Below, in pieces: positions 1-7,264 of a stretch of DNA of 16,996 bases; the stretch's first letter is position 1; every line of letters begins with the position of its first letter. The stretch spans positions 1 to 16,996 of the forward strand of contig DCMF01000062.1 of NCBI GenBank assembly GCA_002321305.1. Direction: 5' to 3'. The notes under the pieces were generated by a model. That model had not been told where the DNA came from, did no database searches, and was given only the letters and a program-made list of their open reading frames with translations. The stretch comes from Verrucomicrobia bacterium UBA1629 (lineage in GTDB: Bacteria; Verrucomicrobiota; Kiritimatiellia; RFP12; UBA1067). The position numbers and the translations under genes were made by a program.

Positions 1-573
1 GTGCGTGATCTCCTTGTAGGGCGCCTTCCCCGCCGTCGAGACGATCTCGTTCGTGAAGTTGTCGTACTCATCGACGATCACGTAGACGCCGAGGCCGAGG
101 CTCTTGGCCAATTCGAGGATGCGGCTGTACTTTGACTCGGCACCGGGCGTGTGCAGAAGTTCGTCCACGTCCGCAAGTGGCGCGAACTGAGCCTGATGCG
201 CGAAGATGAGATTGTAGAGGACTGTGTCGAGATACGCCTCGAACTTGTCGGCCCACGTCGCGCCCAGACAGACATTGACCTGCGAGAAGTCGAGGGTGAG
301 GACGATGTAGCGGCTTGCGTTCGCGGTCGGGTTCTTTCCGATGTCGAGCCCGCCGAAGAGGCGATCGAAGTTACCCTTCTCCGCGACGTCGTAGTAGCAT
401 CGCAGCGTCTCGCAGAGGAGCGACTTCCCGAACCGGCGCGGCCGCACGAAGAAGAGGAAGTTCGCGCGTTCCTCCATCTTGCGGATGAACGCGGTCTTGT
501 CGACATAGTAGAAGTCCTCCAGGCGGATGCGCTTGAAGTCCTTGACGCCATAGGGTATCTGTTCTGGTCTCAT
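1..573 (-). CDS. AAA-ATPase of the PF09820 type, N-terminal part (runs off the window)
   Basis: The minus strand is open for exactly 191 codons from the ATG at 573 to the window edge, so the C-terminal part is missing. The protein begins MRPEQIPYGVKDFKRIR and continues with FYYVDKT, the typical opening of the predicted AAA-ATPase family that usually carries a C-terminal PD-(D/E)XK nuclease-like domain. A P-loop variant RPRRFGKSLL lies near residue 50. A Walker B-like VIVDEYDNF lies near residue 170. These proteins are cytoplasmic, often multicopy in gut and anaerobic bacteria, and their role is poorly known; a mobile or defence-like function is often suspected. The start is fixed by the family opening and by the extended -10 only 11 nt upstream, with no Shine-Dalgarno sequence. 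It is not obviously connected with the carbohydrate genes next to it. Family assignment is strong; function is open. Confidence 0.85.
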   Translation of the reverse strand, partial: MRPEQIPYGVKDFKRIRLEDFYYVDKTAFIRKMEERANFLFFVRPRRFGKSLLCETLRCYYDVAEKGNFDRLFGGLDIGKNPTANASRYIVLTLDFSQVNVCLGATWADKFEAYLDTVLYNLIFAHQAQFAPLADVDELLHTPGAESKYSRILELAKSLGLGVYVIVDEYDNFTNEIVSTAGKAPYKEITH

Positions 574-584
574 GACGGATGTAT

Positions 585-593
585 AGTATATCA
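585..593 (-). promoter_or_regulatory. Extended -10 promoter for the AAA-ATPase gene
   Basis: On the minus strand the sequence is TGA-TATACT, an extended -10 (TGn plus hexamer). Only 11 nt separate the hexamer from the ATG at 573, so the 5' leader would be about 4 nt or less. No plausible -35 hexamer is seen at 16-18 bp spacing. The local base composition is much more AT-rich than the flanking genes. Confidence 0.55.
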
Positions 594-638
594 TAATCCC
601 GCTTCGCGCCAGCGGCAAAGCAGGGTTCCTTCCGGCCG

Positions 639-2336
639 TCACGGGCCGTCCGCCGCAGCGAAGCCGTCGGCGGTGTCCGCGTCGATCTTCACGCCCTCGC
701 AGAAGTCGATGTCGAAGCCGCCTTCGCCCGTCACGCGGTTGGCGCGCCAGACGAGGTTCGAGACGCTGCGCGCGTAGAGGAGCGGCCCGCGCGCCTGCTC
801 GAAGACGTTCTCCTCGACGACGACGTTGCGGTGGTAGCGACGCCGCTGCGCCTTCAGGTCCTTCACGTTCGGGTCGATCTGGATTACGCCCTTGCCGCGG
901 ACGAGCAGGCAGTCGCGGAAGACGTTCCGCCGGATCGTGACGTCTTCGCACGCGCCGGACTCGTACCAGTCCCAGGCGTCCGCCGAGAGGTGGACGGCCT
1001 GCGCCGCGACGTGGTCGAACAGGTTTTCCTCGCAGACGACGCGCCCCGGCGTCGTGAAGAGCGTCGCGCGCGGCGACGAGTTCCGCACGATGTTGCGGCG
1101 GAACGTGACGGACGGCTGTCCGTCGGCGTTCTCCACCGCGTCCCCGACGCCCAGCCCGTCCGGCAGCGGCGCGGACAGCGTGAGATCGACGAGATCGGGC
1201 GCAAGCGTTCTGACCTCCGTGACGACGACCGTCTCGTCCGCCGGCTCCAGCGTCCGCCCCCGGATGCCGCGCAGGCGCTCGCCCGGCAGGAACACCTCGA
1301 AGCCGACGGACTGGCTGTGCCGGTAGCGGCAGCGGATCTCCGTCGGCGACGGCATGGCCTCGACCTGGAGGCACGTCGAATGGACGTTGATCGCGTCGTC
1401 GACCATCCCCTCGAACAGGCAGTTCTCGACGACGATCCGTCCGCGACAGTTCGAGAAGTGCGTCGCGTCCGCCTGCAGCGACGTCATCCGCCCGGTCTCC
1501 GCACGCGCGAACGCCCCGGCCGTGCGGTCGGCCGCGCGCCCCGTGCCGCGCACCGTCACGTTCTCCGAGCGCTGGGCGATGAGGCCCATCCCGGCGGCGG
1601 CGCGGACGACGCAGTCCTCCAGAACCGTGTCGCGCGCCCGGTAGAGGTGGACAGCCGGATTGGGTCGCCAGCCGCTGCGCACGACCACCGCGTCGCCGGC
1701 CGCAAGCGGTCGCGGGAACTTCCCCGTCCAGTCCGCGTCAAGCCGGTAGACGCCCGCGCCGAGGCTGTCCGCCCGCCCCGAAAACCACGCGCCGCCCTTG
1801 TAGGCGCGGTCGCGCGCGTCAAAGGCCTGCGCAAGTTTCGGCTCATATTCCCAGCCCTCGCCGACGGCGACAAGGCCGCCCTTCGCGTCGAGCCGCATCG
1901 GGAACCGCTTCGGGTCGAACGAGAGGACGGGACGGCCGCCGTCGAAGCGGACGAACCGCGCCTCGCTGAAGTACGGACGCGCCCAGTCGATGCCGAGCCC
2001 CCGCAGCGTCACGTTCTCCGTGTCCTGGAGGCCGAGGGCGATTCCCTCGCCGTGGAAGACGAGCTCGGCGCGTCCGTCACAGCGCAGCACGAGGTTCGTG
2101 ACGTGCGTGACCGGCAGGAACACGTTGCGCGGCAGCGGGTTGTCGTGGTTGGAGACGTAGAACGACATCTTCGTCGCCGTGCGGAAGTGGTACGCGCCCG
2201 GAGCAAGGCGGATCTCGCCGCCGCCCGCCGCGCGCACGCGATCCACGGCCGCCAGCACGTCCCCCGCCCTGTCATTCGCCCCCGTCGGCGCGAGGGCGAT
2301 CTCAACCGTGGCAATCAGGAGATTCAGCATGTTCAT
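639..2336 (-). CDS. GH110-like alpha-1,3-galactosidase (right-handed beta-helix)
   Basis: A 565-residue secreted beta-helix protein. It carries hallmarks I associate with glycoside hydrolase family 110: SFYVSNHDNPLPRNVF near residues 58-73, the NVTLRGLGIDW repeat near 108-118, ADATHFSNCRG at 289-299, and MVDDAINVHST at 311-321. The last contains the Asp-Asp pair of the active-site region. GH110 enzymes are inverting exo-alpha-1,3-galactosidases acting on blood-group B or linear alpha-Gal structures, and some marine members act on algal galactan. The N-terminus (MLNLLIATVEIALA) is a short hydrophobic segment that could be a minimal signal peptide. The gene follows the SASA esterase by 37 nt, in the same direction, and is probably cotranscribed. 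No convincing Shine-Dalgarno precedes the ATG at 2336, and the ATG six bases further in (2330) is an alternative start. Exact substrate linkage cannot be read from the sequence. Confidence 0.82.
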   Translation of the reverse strand: MNMLNLLIATVEIALAPTGANDRAGDVLAAVDRVRAAGGGEIRLAPGAYHFRTATKMSFYVSNHDNPLPRNVFLPVTHVTNLVLRCDGRAELVFHGEGIALGLQDTENVTLRGLGIDWARPYFSEARFVRFDGGRPVLSFDPKRFPMRLDAKGGLVAVGEGWEYEPKLAQAFDARDRAYKGGAWFSGRADSLGAGVYRLDADWTGKFPRPLAAGDAVVVRSGWRPNPAVHLYRARDTVLEDCVVRAAAGMGLIAQRSENVTVRGTGRAADRTAGAFARAETGRMTSLQADATHFSNCRGRIVVENCLFEGMVDDAINVHSTCLQVEAMPSPTEIRCRYRHSQSVGFEVFLPGERLRGIRGRTLEPADETVVVTEVRTLAPDLVDLTLSAPLPDGLGVGDAVENADGQPSVTFRRNIVRNSSPRATLFTTPGRVVCEENLFDHVAAQAVHLSADAWDWYESGACEDVTIRRNVFRDCLLVRGKGVIQIDPNVKDLKAQRRRYHRNVVVEENVFEQARGPLLYARSVSNLVWRANRVTGEGGFDIDFCEGVKIDADTADGFAAADGP

Positions 2337-2373
2337 GTCAGCGCCGCAGGCATTTGTCCATCTTCGTCGTTTG

Positions 2374-3849
2374 TCAGTAGTTGGCGATGGGCTTCATCGT
2401 GCCGGCGGCGGGCTTCGCCCTCTCGGCCGCCGCGCGGTCGAGGTCGCCGATGTGGAACGCGCCGAGCGGCAGCCCCGCCTCGTTCATGAGGCAGCCGCGC
2501 CACGGGCGCGAATGGAGGTAGCGCAGCGCCTTCGGATCCTTCACCTCGTCAGACCAGACGACGAGCTCCATGCCGTCGATCTGCCCCCGGTACTCGACCT
2601 GCGGCACGTTCGCGAGCCGCCGGAAGTTCCCGATCTGCGCCTTGACCCACTGGCCGTCCGCCCCCGCGACCTCGAAGCCGTAGTCCGCGCTCTTCGACGG
2701 GTCCCGGACAATGCTCCAGTCCGCCTCGTAGGCCGACCAGGCCTTCACGTCGTTGAACGCCATCACGAACTTGCCGTCCTCGACCCGCCATGACTTGAGC
2801 GTCGGCGAGTCGGCGACGATGTCCGCATAGCCGTAGTCGCGCTTGAGCGCGAGGAGCGCGAGCCGCAGTCCGGGCACCTGCTTGTCGTTCGGGTGGATGT
2901 CGTGCAGGTTGCCGACGTCGCAGAGGACGGCCATCCCCGCGTCCGGCTCGGCCTGCGCGAACGCCTGCTGCGCCTCCTGCATGAACGGCACGCGCGGGTT
3001 GCCCCACGGGCAGATCTGGCAGAAGTAGAGCCTGAAGCGCGGATTCCCGAAGACGCGCTTCCAGCCGTCGAGCAGCGCCTTCATCCGCGCGCCGTAGCCC
3101 GCGATTACGTCGAGGCTCGCCGTGTTGCTCTCGCCCTGGTACCAGATCGCGCCGCGCATCGCGTAGGGCACGACCGGATTCACCTTGCCGTTGTGGTACT
3201 GCGACGGCTTCTGCCCGTCCCGCGTCTCGCGACCGGGCGGCGGCGGCAGCGTGCAGTCGGGAATCCACGTCTCGATGTCCGTCGCGCCGACGTAGGCGCC
3301 GAGGAGGCCGACGGGTATCCTGAGCGTCGTCTGCAGGTAGTAGCCGTACCAGAGGGCGACGGCGGAAAAGCCGCCCGTGAGGCAGAACTTCGGCGTGACC
3401 TTCCGCCAGCGGACGTCCTCCTCCGTCTGCGGCACGTCGCTCCAGCCGTTCCGCAGGGCCGCGCAGCGCAGGAGCGGCAGGTCGAGGACCTGCCCGAGCG
3501 CGCCGCCGAGCCGCTCGCGCGCACGCGGCGACTCGCCCCAGAACGGGATGCCCATGTTGCTCTGGCCGGAGCAGAGCCAGACCTCGCCGACGAGGACGTC
3601 CCGGACGGCGACGCCGTTGGCGGCGAGCGTCCGCCCCTCGCAGCTCGCGGGCATCGGGTCGAGGTCGACGCGCCAGCGCCCGTCGGCGCCGGCCGTCGCG
3701 GCCTTGGCCTGCCCCGCGAACGTGACGGTGACGGCCTCGCCCGGCGCCGCCGACCCCCAGACGGGCACCTTCGCCTCGCGCTGGAGGACGGCGCCGTCCG
3801 TGAACGGCGCGGCGAACTTCACTAGAGCCAACAGAAGAGCTGCTGTCAT
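2374..3849 (-). CDS. Sialate O-acetylesterase-family (SASA, SGNH-type) esterase
   Basis: A 491-residue protein of the SASA/DUF303 family, which removes acetyl groups from sialic acids or from other acetylated glycans such as xylan. A short hydrophobic N-terminus (MTAALLLALVKFAA) suggests export. The first ~90 residues form the beta-rich N-terminal domain usual for the family. CSGQSNM at 93-99 holds the likely nucleophile Ser97. GAIWYQGESN at 233-242 is the second block. DIHPNDK at 317-323 supplies the likely catalytic Asp/His. The ATG at 3849 is preceded by AGGGAG at 7-nt spacing, which fixes the start. An upstream ATG at 3854 opens only ATG-ACA-TGA. It sits between the phosphoesterase and the GH110 gene and probably removes acyl groups that block exo-glycosidases. 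The family is certain; the real substrate (sialic acid or another acetylated sugar) is not. Confidence 0.88.
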   Translation of the reverse strand: MTAALLLALVKFAAPFTDGAVLQREAKVPVWGSAAPGEAVTVTFAGQAKAATAGADGRWRVDLDPMPASCEGRTLAANGVAVRDVLVGEVWLCSGQSNMGIPFWGESPRARERLGGALGQVLDLPLLRCAALRNGWSDVPQTEEDVRWRKVTPKFCLTGGFSAVALWYGYYLQTTLRIPVGLLGAYVGATDIETWIPDCTLPPPPGRETRDGQKPSQYHNGKVNPVVPYAMRGAIWYQGESNTASLDVIAGYGARMKALLDGWKRVFGNPRFRLYFCQICPWGNPRVPFMQEAQQAFAQAEPDAGMAVLCDVGNLHDIHPNDKQVPGLRLALLALKRDYGYADIVADSPTLKSWRVEDGKFVMAFNDVKAWSAYEADWSIVRDPSKSADYGFEVAGADGQWVKAQIGNFRRLANVPQVEYRGQIDGMELVVWSDEVKDPKALRYLHSRPWRGCLMNEAGLPLGAFHIGDLDRAAAERAKPAAGTMKPIANY

Positions 3850-3870
3850 GTCATGTCTCCCTATTTCCTC

Positions 3871-3879
3871 ATTCTACCA
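3871..3879 (-). promoter_or_regulatory. Possible extended -10 promoter for the SASA-GH110 pair
   Basis: The minus strand reads TGG-TAGAAT, which fits TGn plus a -10-like hexamer. It lies 21 nt upstream of the SASA ATG at 3849, leaving a short leader that still holds the AGGGAG ribosome-binding site. It overlaps the TAG stop codon of the upstream gene remnant. No -35 is evident. It could give the SASA and GH110 genes their own transcript within the larger operon. Confidence 0.35.
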
Positions 3880-4004
3880 CAACTGCCTGACTTTCGGGTG
3901 GACGTCGGGGTCGAGCGACTCCTGCACGTTGTACGTCTGGAATAAACGTGGGGACAGGCCCCCGCCGACATGACAAGAATTCCGCACAGCGTTCTCATTT
4001 TCAT
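3874..4004 (-). pseudogene. Remnant of a secreted protein gene: start plus C-terminal end
   Basis: This 177-nt gap between two genes is not empty. On the minus strand an ATG at 4004 has a good AGGAAGG ribosome-binding site 6 nt upstream. It begins MKMRTLCGILVMSAGA, a truncated signal peptide whose DNA closely matches the start of the DapA-family gene at 13461 (MRSLCGILLA). The reading then meets a GGGGGCCTGTCCCC repeat. One frame over is a protein-like tail, FQTYNVQESLDPDVHPKV followed by RQLW and a TAG stop at 3874-3876. The pattern suggests a gene whose middle has been lost, with the repeat at the join. I do not recognise the parent family. A very short expressed peptide is possible but less likely. 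It starts 23 nt after the phosphoesterase stop, so the parent would have been an operon member. Confidence 0.4.
3950..3963. repeat. GGGGACAG(A/G)CCCCC short repeat, copy 1
   Basis: The plus strand reads GGGGACAGGCCCCC, a G-run/C-run near-palindrome that recurs at 7102-7115 and, with one base changed, at 7127-7140. This copy lies at the apparent deletion join of the gene remnant at 3874-4004. The purine run faced by a pyrimidine run can fold as a small hairpin in RNA. Confidence 0.6.
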
Positions 4005-4026
4005 CTCGTGCCTTCCTGTCCGGCGT

Positions 4027-4995
4027 TCAAGAGAACAGGATCTCCTGCCCGTGGAACATGTAGTTGCCGCCCACCACAAGCTGCTTGGCGGTCGGCGAGA
4101 AGTCGTCCTGCATGGTGAAGTGGAGATGCCCCGCCAGGATCCCCTTCAGCAGCGGCTCGCCGCGCAGGTACGCGATGAAGTCGCGCGTCACGGGATCCGT
4201 CCGCTGGGTCTTGCGCTCGCCGCGGGGGGGCGGAACGGCGGCCGACGTGAACTTCATGGCCGCCTCCTTCCACGTCTCGCCCATCCAGTACTTGTTGTGG
4301 GCGACGGCAAGCTCGTCCGACAGGAACGGCACGTGCAGGCACAGGACGATCGGAAGGCCCTTTGCCCGCTCGCGGCGGAAGCGCTCGACCTGACGCGGCG
4401 TCACGTAGCCGTACACGTCGTCCAGCGCGACGAAGTTGACGCCGTTGACGACGGTGGACTGGAGCTCCAGGTCAAACGGGAAAGCGCCCGCCAGCGCGGC
4501 GCGGCTCCTGTCCTTGAACGCCTCGTCCCGCGTCTCGCGGACGCCGTCGCGCCCCATGGCCGGCGAGAACTCGTGGTTGCCCAGGCAGCCGCACACGTCC
4601 GCGCCGAAGTACTTCTTGACGAGCGCGAAATTCGCGCGGCTCTGCCAGTCGATGAGGTCGCCCGTGTGAATGACGTAGTCGGCGTTGTCCCGCGCCCAGG
4701 CGAGCGAGTCGCGCAGCGCCTCCTCCTGGCGACCGCCGAAGCACCGCGTCCGCTCGTCCCGCAGAGCCCGCTTGACGGGCCCTTCGTCCGCATCGGCCGC
4801 CGTCAGGTGCGTGTCGGAGATGTGCAGGACGGAGAACGGCTTCGGCAGCCCGATCTTGATGTGCGCGTAGTTCAGGGCCAGCCGCTCGAACCGTCCACGT
4901 CCCGCGAAGAGATCGCCCGCCACGGCGGGCAGTTCCGCCGCCGCCAGGATGATGCCCGCGCCCGTCGCCTGTTTCAGGAATGTCCGTCTGTCCAT
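4027..4995 (-). CDS. Tat-exported calcineurin-like metallophosphoesterase
   Basis: A 322-residue metallophosphoesterase. The N-terminus MDRRTFLKQATGAG is a twin-arginine signal followed by a hydrophobic stretch ending near ELPAVAG, so the enzyme is exported folded. All metal-binding motifs of the calcineurin-like fold are present: HISDTHL (Asp61, His63), HTGDLIDW (Asp113), GCLGNHEF (Asn140, His141), CLHVPF (His221) and AGHLHF (His290, His292). It should hydrolyse a phosphomono- or phosphodiester outside the cytoplasm, possibly phosphate decorations on the target glycan or teichoic-like material. The upstream gene's TGA overlaps an ATG at 5001, but AAGGAG lies only 2 nt from that ATG and 8 nt from the ATG at 4995, so I chose 4995. 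Close coupling to the GH74-like gene implies a shared transcript. The family is certain; the substrate is unknown. Confidence 0.9.
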   Translation of the reverse strand: MDRRTFLKQATGAGIILAAAELPAVAGDLFAGRGRFERLALNYAHIKIGLPKPFSVLHISDTHLTAADADEGPVKRALRDERTRCFGGRQEEALRDSLAWARDNADYVIHTGDLIDWQSRANFALVKKYFGADVCGCLGNHEFSPAMGRDGVRETRDEAFKDRSRAALAGAFPFDLELQSTVVNGVNFVALDDVYGYVTPRQVERFRRERAKGLPIVLCLHVPFLSDELAVAHNKYWMGETWKEAAMKFTSAAVPPPRGERKTQRTDPVTRDFIAYLRGEPLLKGILAGHLHFTMQDDFSPTAKQLVVGGNYMFHGQEILFS

Positions 4996-4997
4996 CG

Positions 4998-7205
4998 TCA
5001 TTTCTCCTTGATCTCCTTCACGAAGACGCCGTTGCCCCCGGTCAGGAAGTAGATCTTCCTGTCGAAGACCTGGATCTGGCGGCTCTTTCCCGTCGGCAGG
5101 GGATAGCCGCGCTCGAACGTCCGAAACGACTGTCCGCCGTCCGTCGAGACCTTGAGTTCCCGTTCGCACGCCGCGACGACGAGCCCCGGCGTGAAGCGGT
5201 CGAAGCAGACGAAGTCCGCCCGCTCGGCGAGTCCCGCGAGCGGATGCCAGGTCGCGCCGCCGTCCCGCGACTCGATCGGGCGGCGTCCGCCCGAGACGTA
5301 CCGACCGGGCGTGAAGGGGTCTGCGGCGAGCGAATGACGGTCGAAGCCGTCGCGGCGTCCGCCCTGCGTCTTCGTCCAGACGCGCGCGCCCGGCGCGAGC
5401 CGCCAGTAGTCGCCCTTCCCGAAGGAGCTGGCCGTCACGGCGCTGCCGTCTGCGGAGAACACCAGCTCGGCAAGCGTGCGGCGCTGCCACTCCGTGCGCC
5501 CGTAGACGAACTCCCGCTCGTCCGCCGGCAGGCCCTCGCCCGCCCACGTCCACGTCTCGCCGCAGTCGGTCGAGACGTACGGGCCGCCCTTCCCCGGCGC
5601 CACCGGGCCGCCGACGCAGATCCAGAACGCATCGCGGTCCGACCGCACGGCGACCGTGTTGACCCCGTATGGCGCGACCTTGCCCCATGTCCACGCGGGC
5701 AGCCCCCTGGCCGAGGCGTTGCGCCACGTCCGCCCATGGTCGGTCGAGACGTTGATCTCGCGCGTCGCCTTGCCGCCGCAGCCCATCACGAGACCGGGCG
5801 TCACCGTCGAGAAGGCGACGGACGCCCAGTAGCACGGCAGCTGCGAGCGGAACGTGCTTCCGCCGTCGCTGGACACGAACGAGCCGAGATCGGCGAGGCC
5901 GTAGGCGATCGTCTCGCGGTCGAACGGATCGACCTCGACCGTGAACGAGCAGACCTGCATCATGCCATCGACGCGGCTCGTCCAGTTCGTGCCCGCGTCC
6001 ACGCTCTCCCAAAGGTCGAACCAGTCCGTCGCGAACCAGTGGCGGTCGTCCGCCGGATCGACCGTCACCGACCCCAGGGCCGGCATGTTCACGTCCTTCC
6101 CGCAGTGCCGGGCGAGGAAGGTCTCCTTCTGCGGCGCGCCCAGCGTGCAGCGCGGCAGGGGCAGGGTCGACCACGCGGCGTCCGTCAGGCTTCGCCGGTA
6201 GAAGATTCCCGTGGAGTCGCCCAGCACCCAGAAGTCCCGCCCGGCGCCGAGCGCAAGGCGAATGCCCTTCTTCGGATACCCCAGCCCGTCCGGGGCCGAC
6301 GGCGGCAACCCCTCGTCGAAGGCCGTCCACGTCGCGCCGCCGTCTCTCGACTGGCGCACGTGGCGACGGTCGAAGATCCCGACAAGCGCGGAAGAGCCCG
6401 CGACCTGCACGATCTCGTCCGGCGCCGCGTCCGAGACCTTGCGCCACGTCTCGCCGCCGTCGTCGGAGCGGTAGAACCCCGTCTGGCGCGGCGTCCGGCG
6501 CATCTCGTCCGTGAACTGCCAGTTGCCGAGCAGCTTCGGCTCGACGGGCGGCGCGCTCGCGTAGAGGCGGCCGCGCACCGTGCGGTCATGGCGGACGTCC
6601 GTGAACCAGTGCCCTTCCGGGCCCGTCTTCCGCCACGTCTCGCCGCCGTCCCGCGAGACGAAAAGGCCGTCCCAGTCCTCGCCGGCGACGAGGCGGTCGG
6701 GGTCGAACGGGTCGCGGTCAATCACCCGCCCCAGCATCCGTCGCCGCCCGTTCCCGTAGAAGCACGCGGCGAGCGTCGCCCGCCAGGTCTTTCCGCCGTC
6801 CCGCGTCACGGCGACGCCGCCTTTCGACGCGCCGCCCCCGCCGCCGCCGGCGATCACGACCCGGTCGGCATCGCGCGGATCGACGGACAGCCCGCGCACG
6901 AGGTCGATCTCGCGGTCGCGCAGGTCGAGCGGCAGGTTCCCGTGCAGGGGCCGCCAGTGCAGCCCCCGGTCGTCCGAGCGGTAGGGACCGCCGACATCGA
7001 CGTAGGCGTAGAGGCGGTTCGCGTCGCTTGCGCAGCATTCGACGCCCTGCACGTAGCCGCCGCCGCAGATCGGCAGAACCCGCCAGCCCGCATCCAGACG
7101 CGGGGACAGGCCCCCGGCATCCGGCTGGGGACAGACCCCCGCTGACGGCTGTGCCGCCGCCAGCAGGAGCGCCGTCGCCGTTCCAACGCAGAAGACCTGT
7201 CGCAT
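4998..7205 (-). CDS. Secreted GH74-like / Asp-box beta-propeller protein
   Basis: A 735-residue exported protein starting MRQVFCVGTATALLLAAAQ, a signal peptide. After a short linker comes GGGYVQGVECCAS and then YAYVDVGGPYRSDD (near residues 48-79), matching the first-repeat signature of GH74 propellers, in which the DVGG aspartate (here Asp70) is a catalytic candidate. About eleven Asp-box repeats of the form S-x-D-x-G-x-T-W follow (SRDGGETW, RSDDGGETW, SVDAGTNW, SSDGGSTF, STDHGRTW, STDCGETW, STDGGQSF and others), consistent with two seven-bladed propellers. GH74 enzymes are mostly endo-xyloglucanases; sortilin- or sialidase-like propellers without that activity share the repeats. The ATG at 7205 has AGGGGG at about 8 nt; an in-frame ATG at 7226 is an alternative. 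It is the first gene of the leftward operon and ends in an ATGA overlap with the phosphoesterase. The fold is certain; the activity is not. Confidence 0.75.
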   Translation of the reverse strand: MRQVFCVGTATALLLAAAQPSAGVCPQPDAGGLSPRLDAGWRVLPICGGGYVQGVECCASDANRLYAYVDVGGPYRSDDRGLHWRPLHGNLPLDLRDREIDLVRGLSVDPRDADRVVIAGGGGGGASKGGVAVTRDGGKTWRATLAACFYGNGRRRMLGRVIDRDPFDPDRLVAGEDWDGLFVSRDGGETWRKTGPEGHWFTDVRHDRTVRGRLYASAPPVEPKLLGNWQFTDEMRRTPRQTGFYRSDDGGETWRKVSDAAPDEIVQVAGSSALVGIFDRRHVRQSRDGGATWTAFDEGLPPSAPDGLGYPKKGIRLALGAGRDFWVLGDSTGIFYRRSLTDAAWSTLPLPRCTLGAPQKETFLARHCGKDVNMPALGSVTVDPADDRHWFATDWFDLWESVDAGTNWTSRVDGMMQVCSFTVEVDPFDRETIAYGLADLGSFVSSDGGSTFRSQLPCYWASVAFSTVTPGLVMGCGGKATREINVSTDHGRTWRNASARGLPAWTWGKVAPYGVNTVAVRSDRDAFWICVGGPVAPGKGGPYVSTDCGETWTWAGEGLPADEREFVYGRTEWQRRTLAELVFSADGSAVTASSFGKGDYWRLAPGARVWTKTQGGRRDGFDRHSLAADPFTPGRYVSGGRRPIESRDGGATWHPLAGLAERADFVCFDRFTPGLVVAACERELKVSTDGGQSFRTFERGYPLPTGKSRQIQVFDRKIYFLTGGNGVFVKEIKEK
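5004..5009 (-). promoter_or_regulatory. Ribosome-binding site that sets the phosphoesterase start
   Basis: AAGGAG on the minus strand lies inside the last codons of the GH74-like gene. It is 2 nt from the ATG at 5001 but 8 nt from the ATG at 4995, which favours the second ATG as the start. It supports translational coupling across the ATGA overlap. Confidence 0.6.
7102..7140. repeat. Two GGGGACAG(A/G)CCCCC repeats in frame in the GH74-like gene
   Basis: Copies at 7102-7115 and 7127-7140 lie 25 bp apart, just after the signal-peptide coding region of the GH74-like gene. They encode the linker SAGVCPQPDAGGLSPRLDAG in which GV-CPQPDA and GGLSPRLDA are the two repeat readings. The same 14-mer sits outside genes at 3950-3963. 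Insertion into a tolerant post-signal linker is the simplest reading. Confidence 0.6.
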
Positions 7206-7244
7206 TGTCGTTTCCCCCTGTCGCATGAGTCTCAATTCGCCAAG

Positions 7245-7253
7245 ATTATAGCA
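7245..7253 (-). promoter_or_regulatory. Extended -10 promoter for the GH74-phosphoesterase-SASA-GH110 operon
   Basis: The minus strand reads TGC-TATAAT, a perfect extended -10, in the 59-bp gap between the LamG gene stop (7265) and the GH74-like start. The leader to the ATG at 7205 would be about 33 nt and includes AGGGGG. No -35 match is visible; the upstream bases already belong to the LamG coding sequence. Confidence 0.7.
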
Positions 7254-7264
7254 TAAACGGCAAA

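Noticed and set aside
599..618. CCGCT/AGCGG hairpin between the ATPase and GH110 genes as a terminator
   Set aside because: Only five base pairs and no following T run on either strand.
831..2489. Long plus-strand open frame opposite the GH110 gene
   Set aside because: It is Arg/Ala/Val-rich, has no recognisable motif and lies antisense to a clear enzyme; long antisense frames are expected in DNA this GC-rich.
5002..6447. 806-residue version of the phosphoesterase extending far upstream
   Set aside because: The added residues are Arg/Gly-rich and out of frame with the GH74-like gene; the twin-arginine signal and ribosome-binding site fix the start at 4995.
4980..7145. 721-codon plus-strand open frame opposite the GH74-like gene
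   Set aside because: No domain, low-complexity composition and exact overlap with a gene full of Asp-box repeats on the other strand; a GC-driven shadow.
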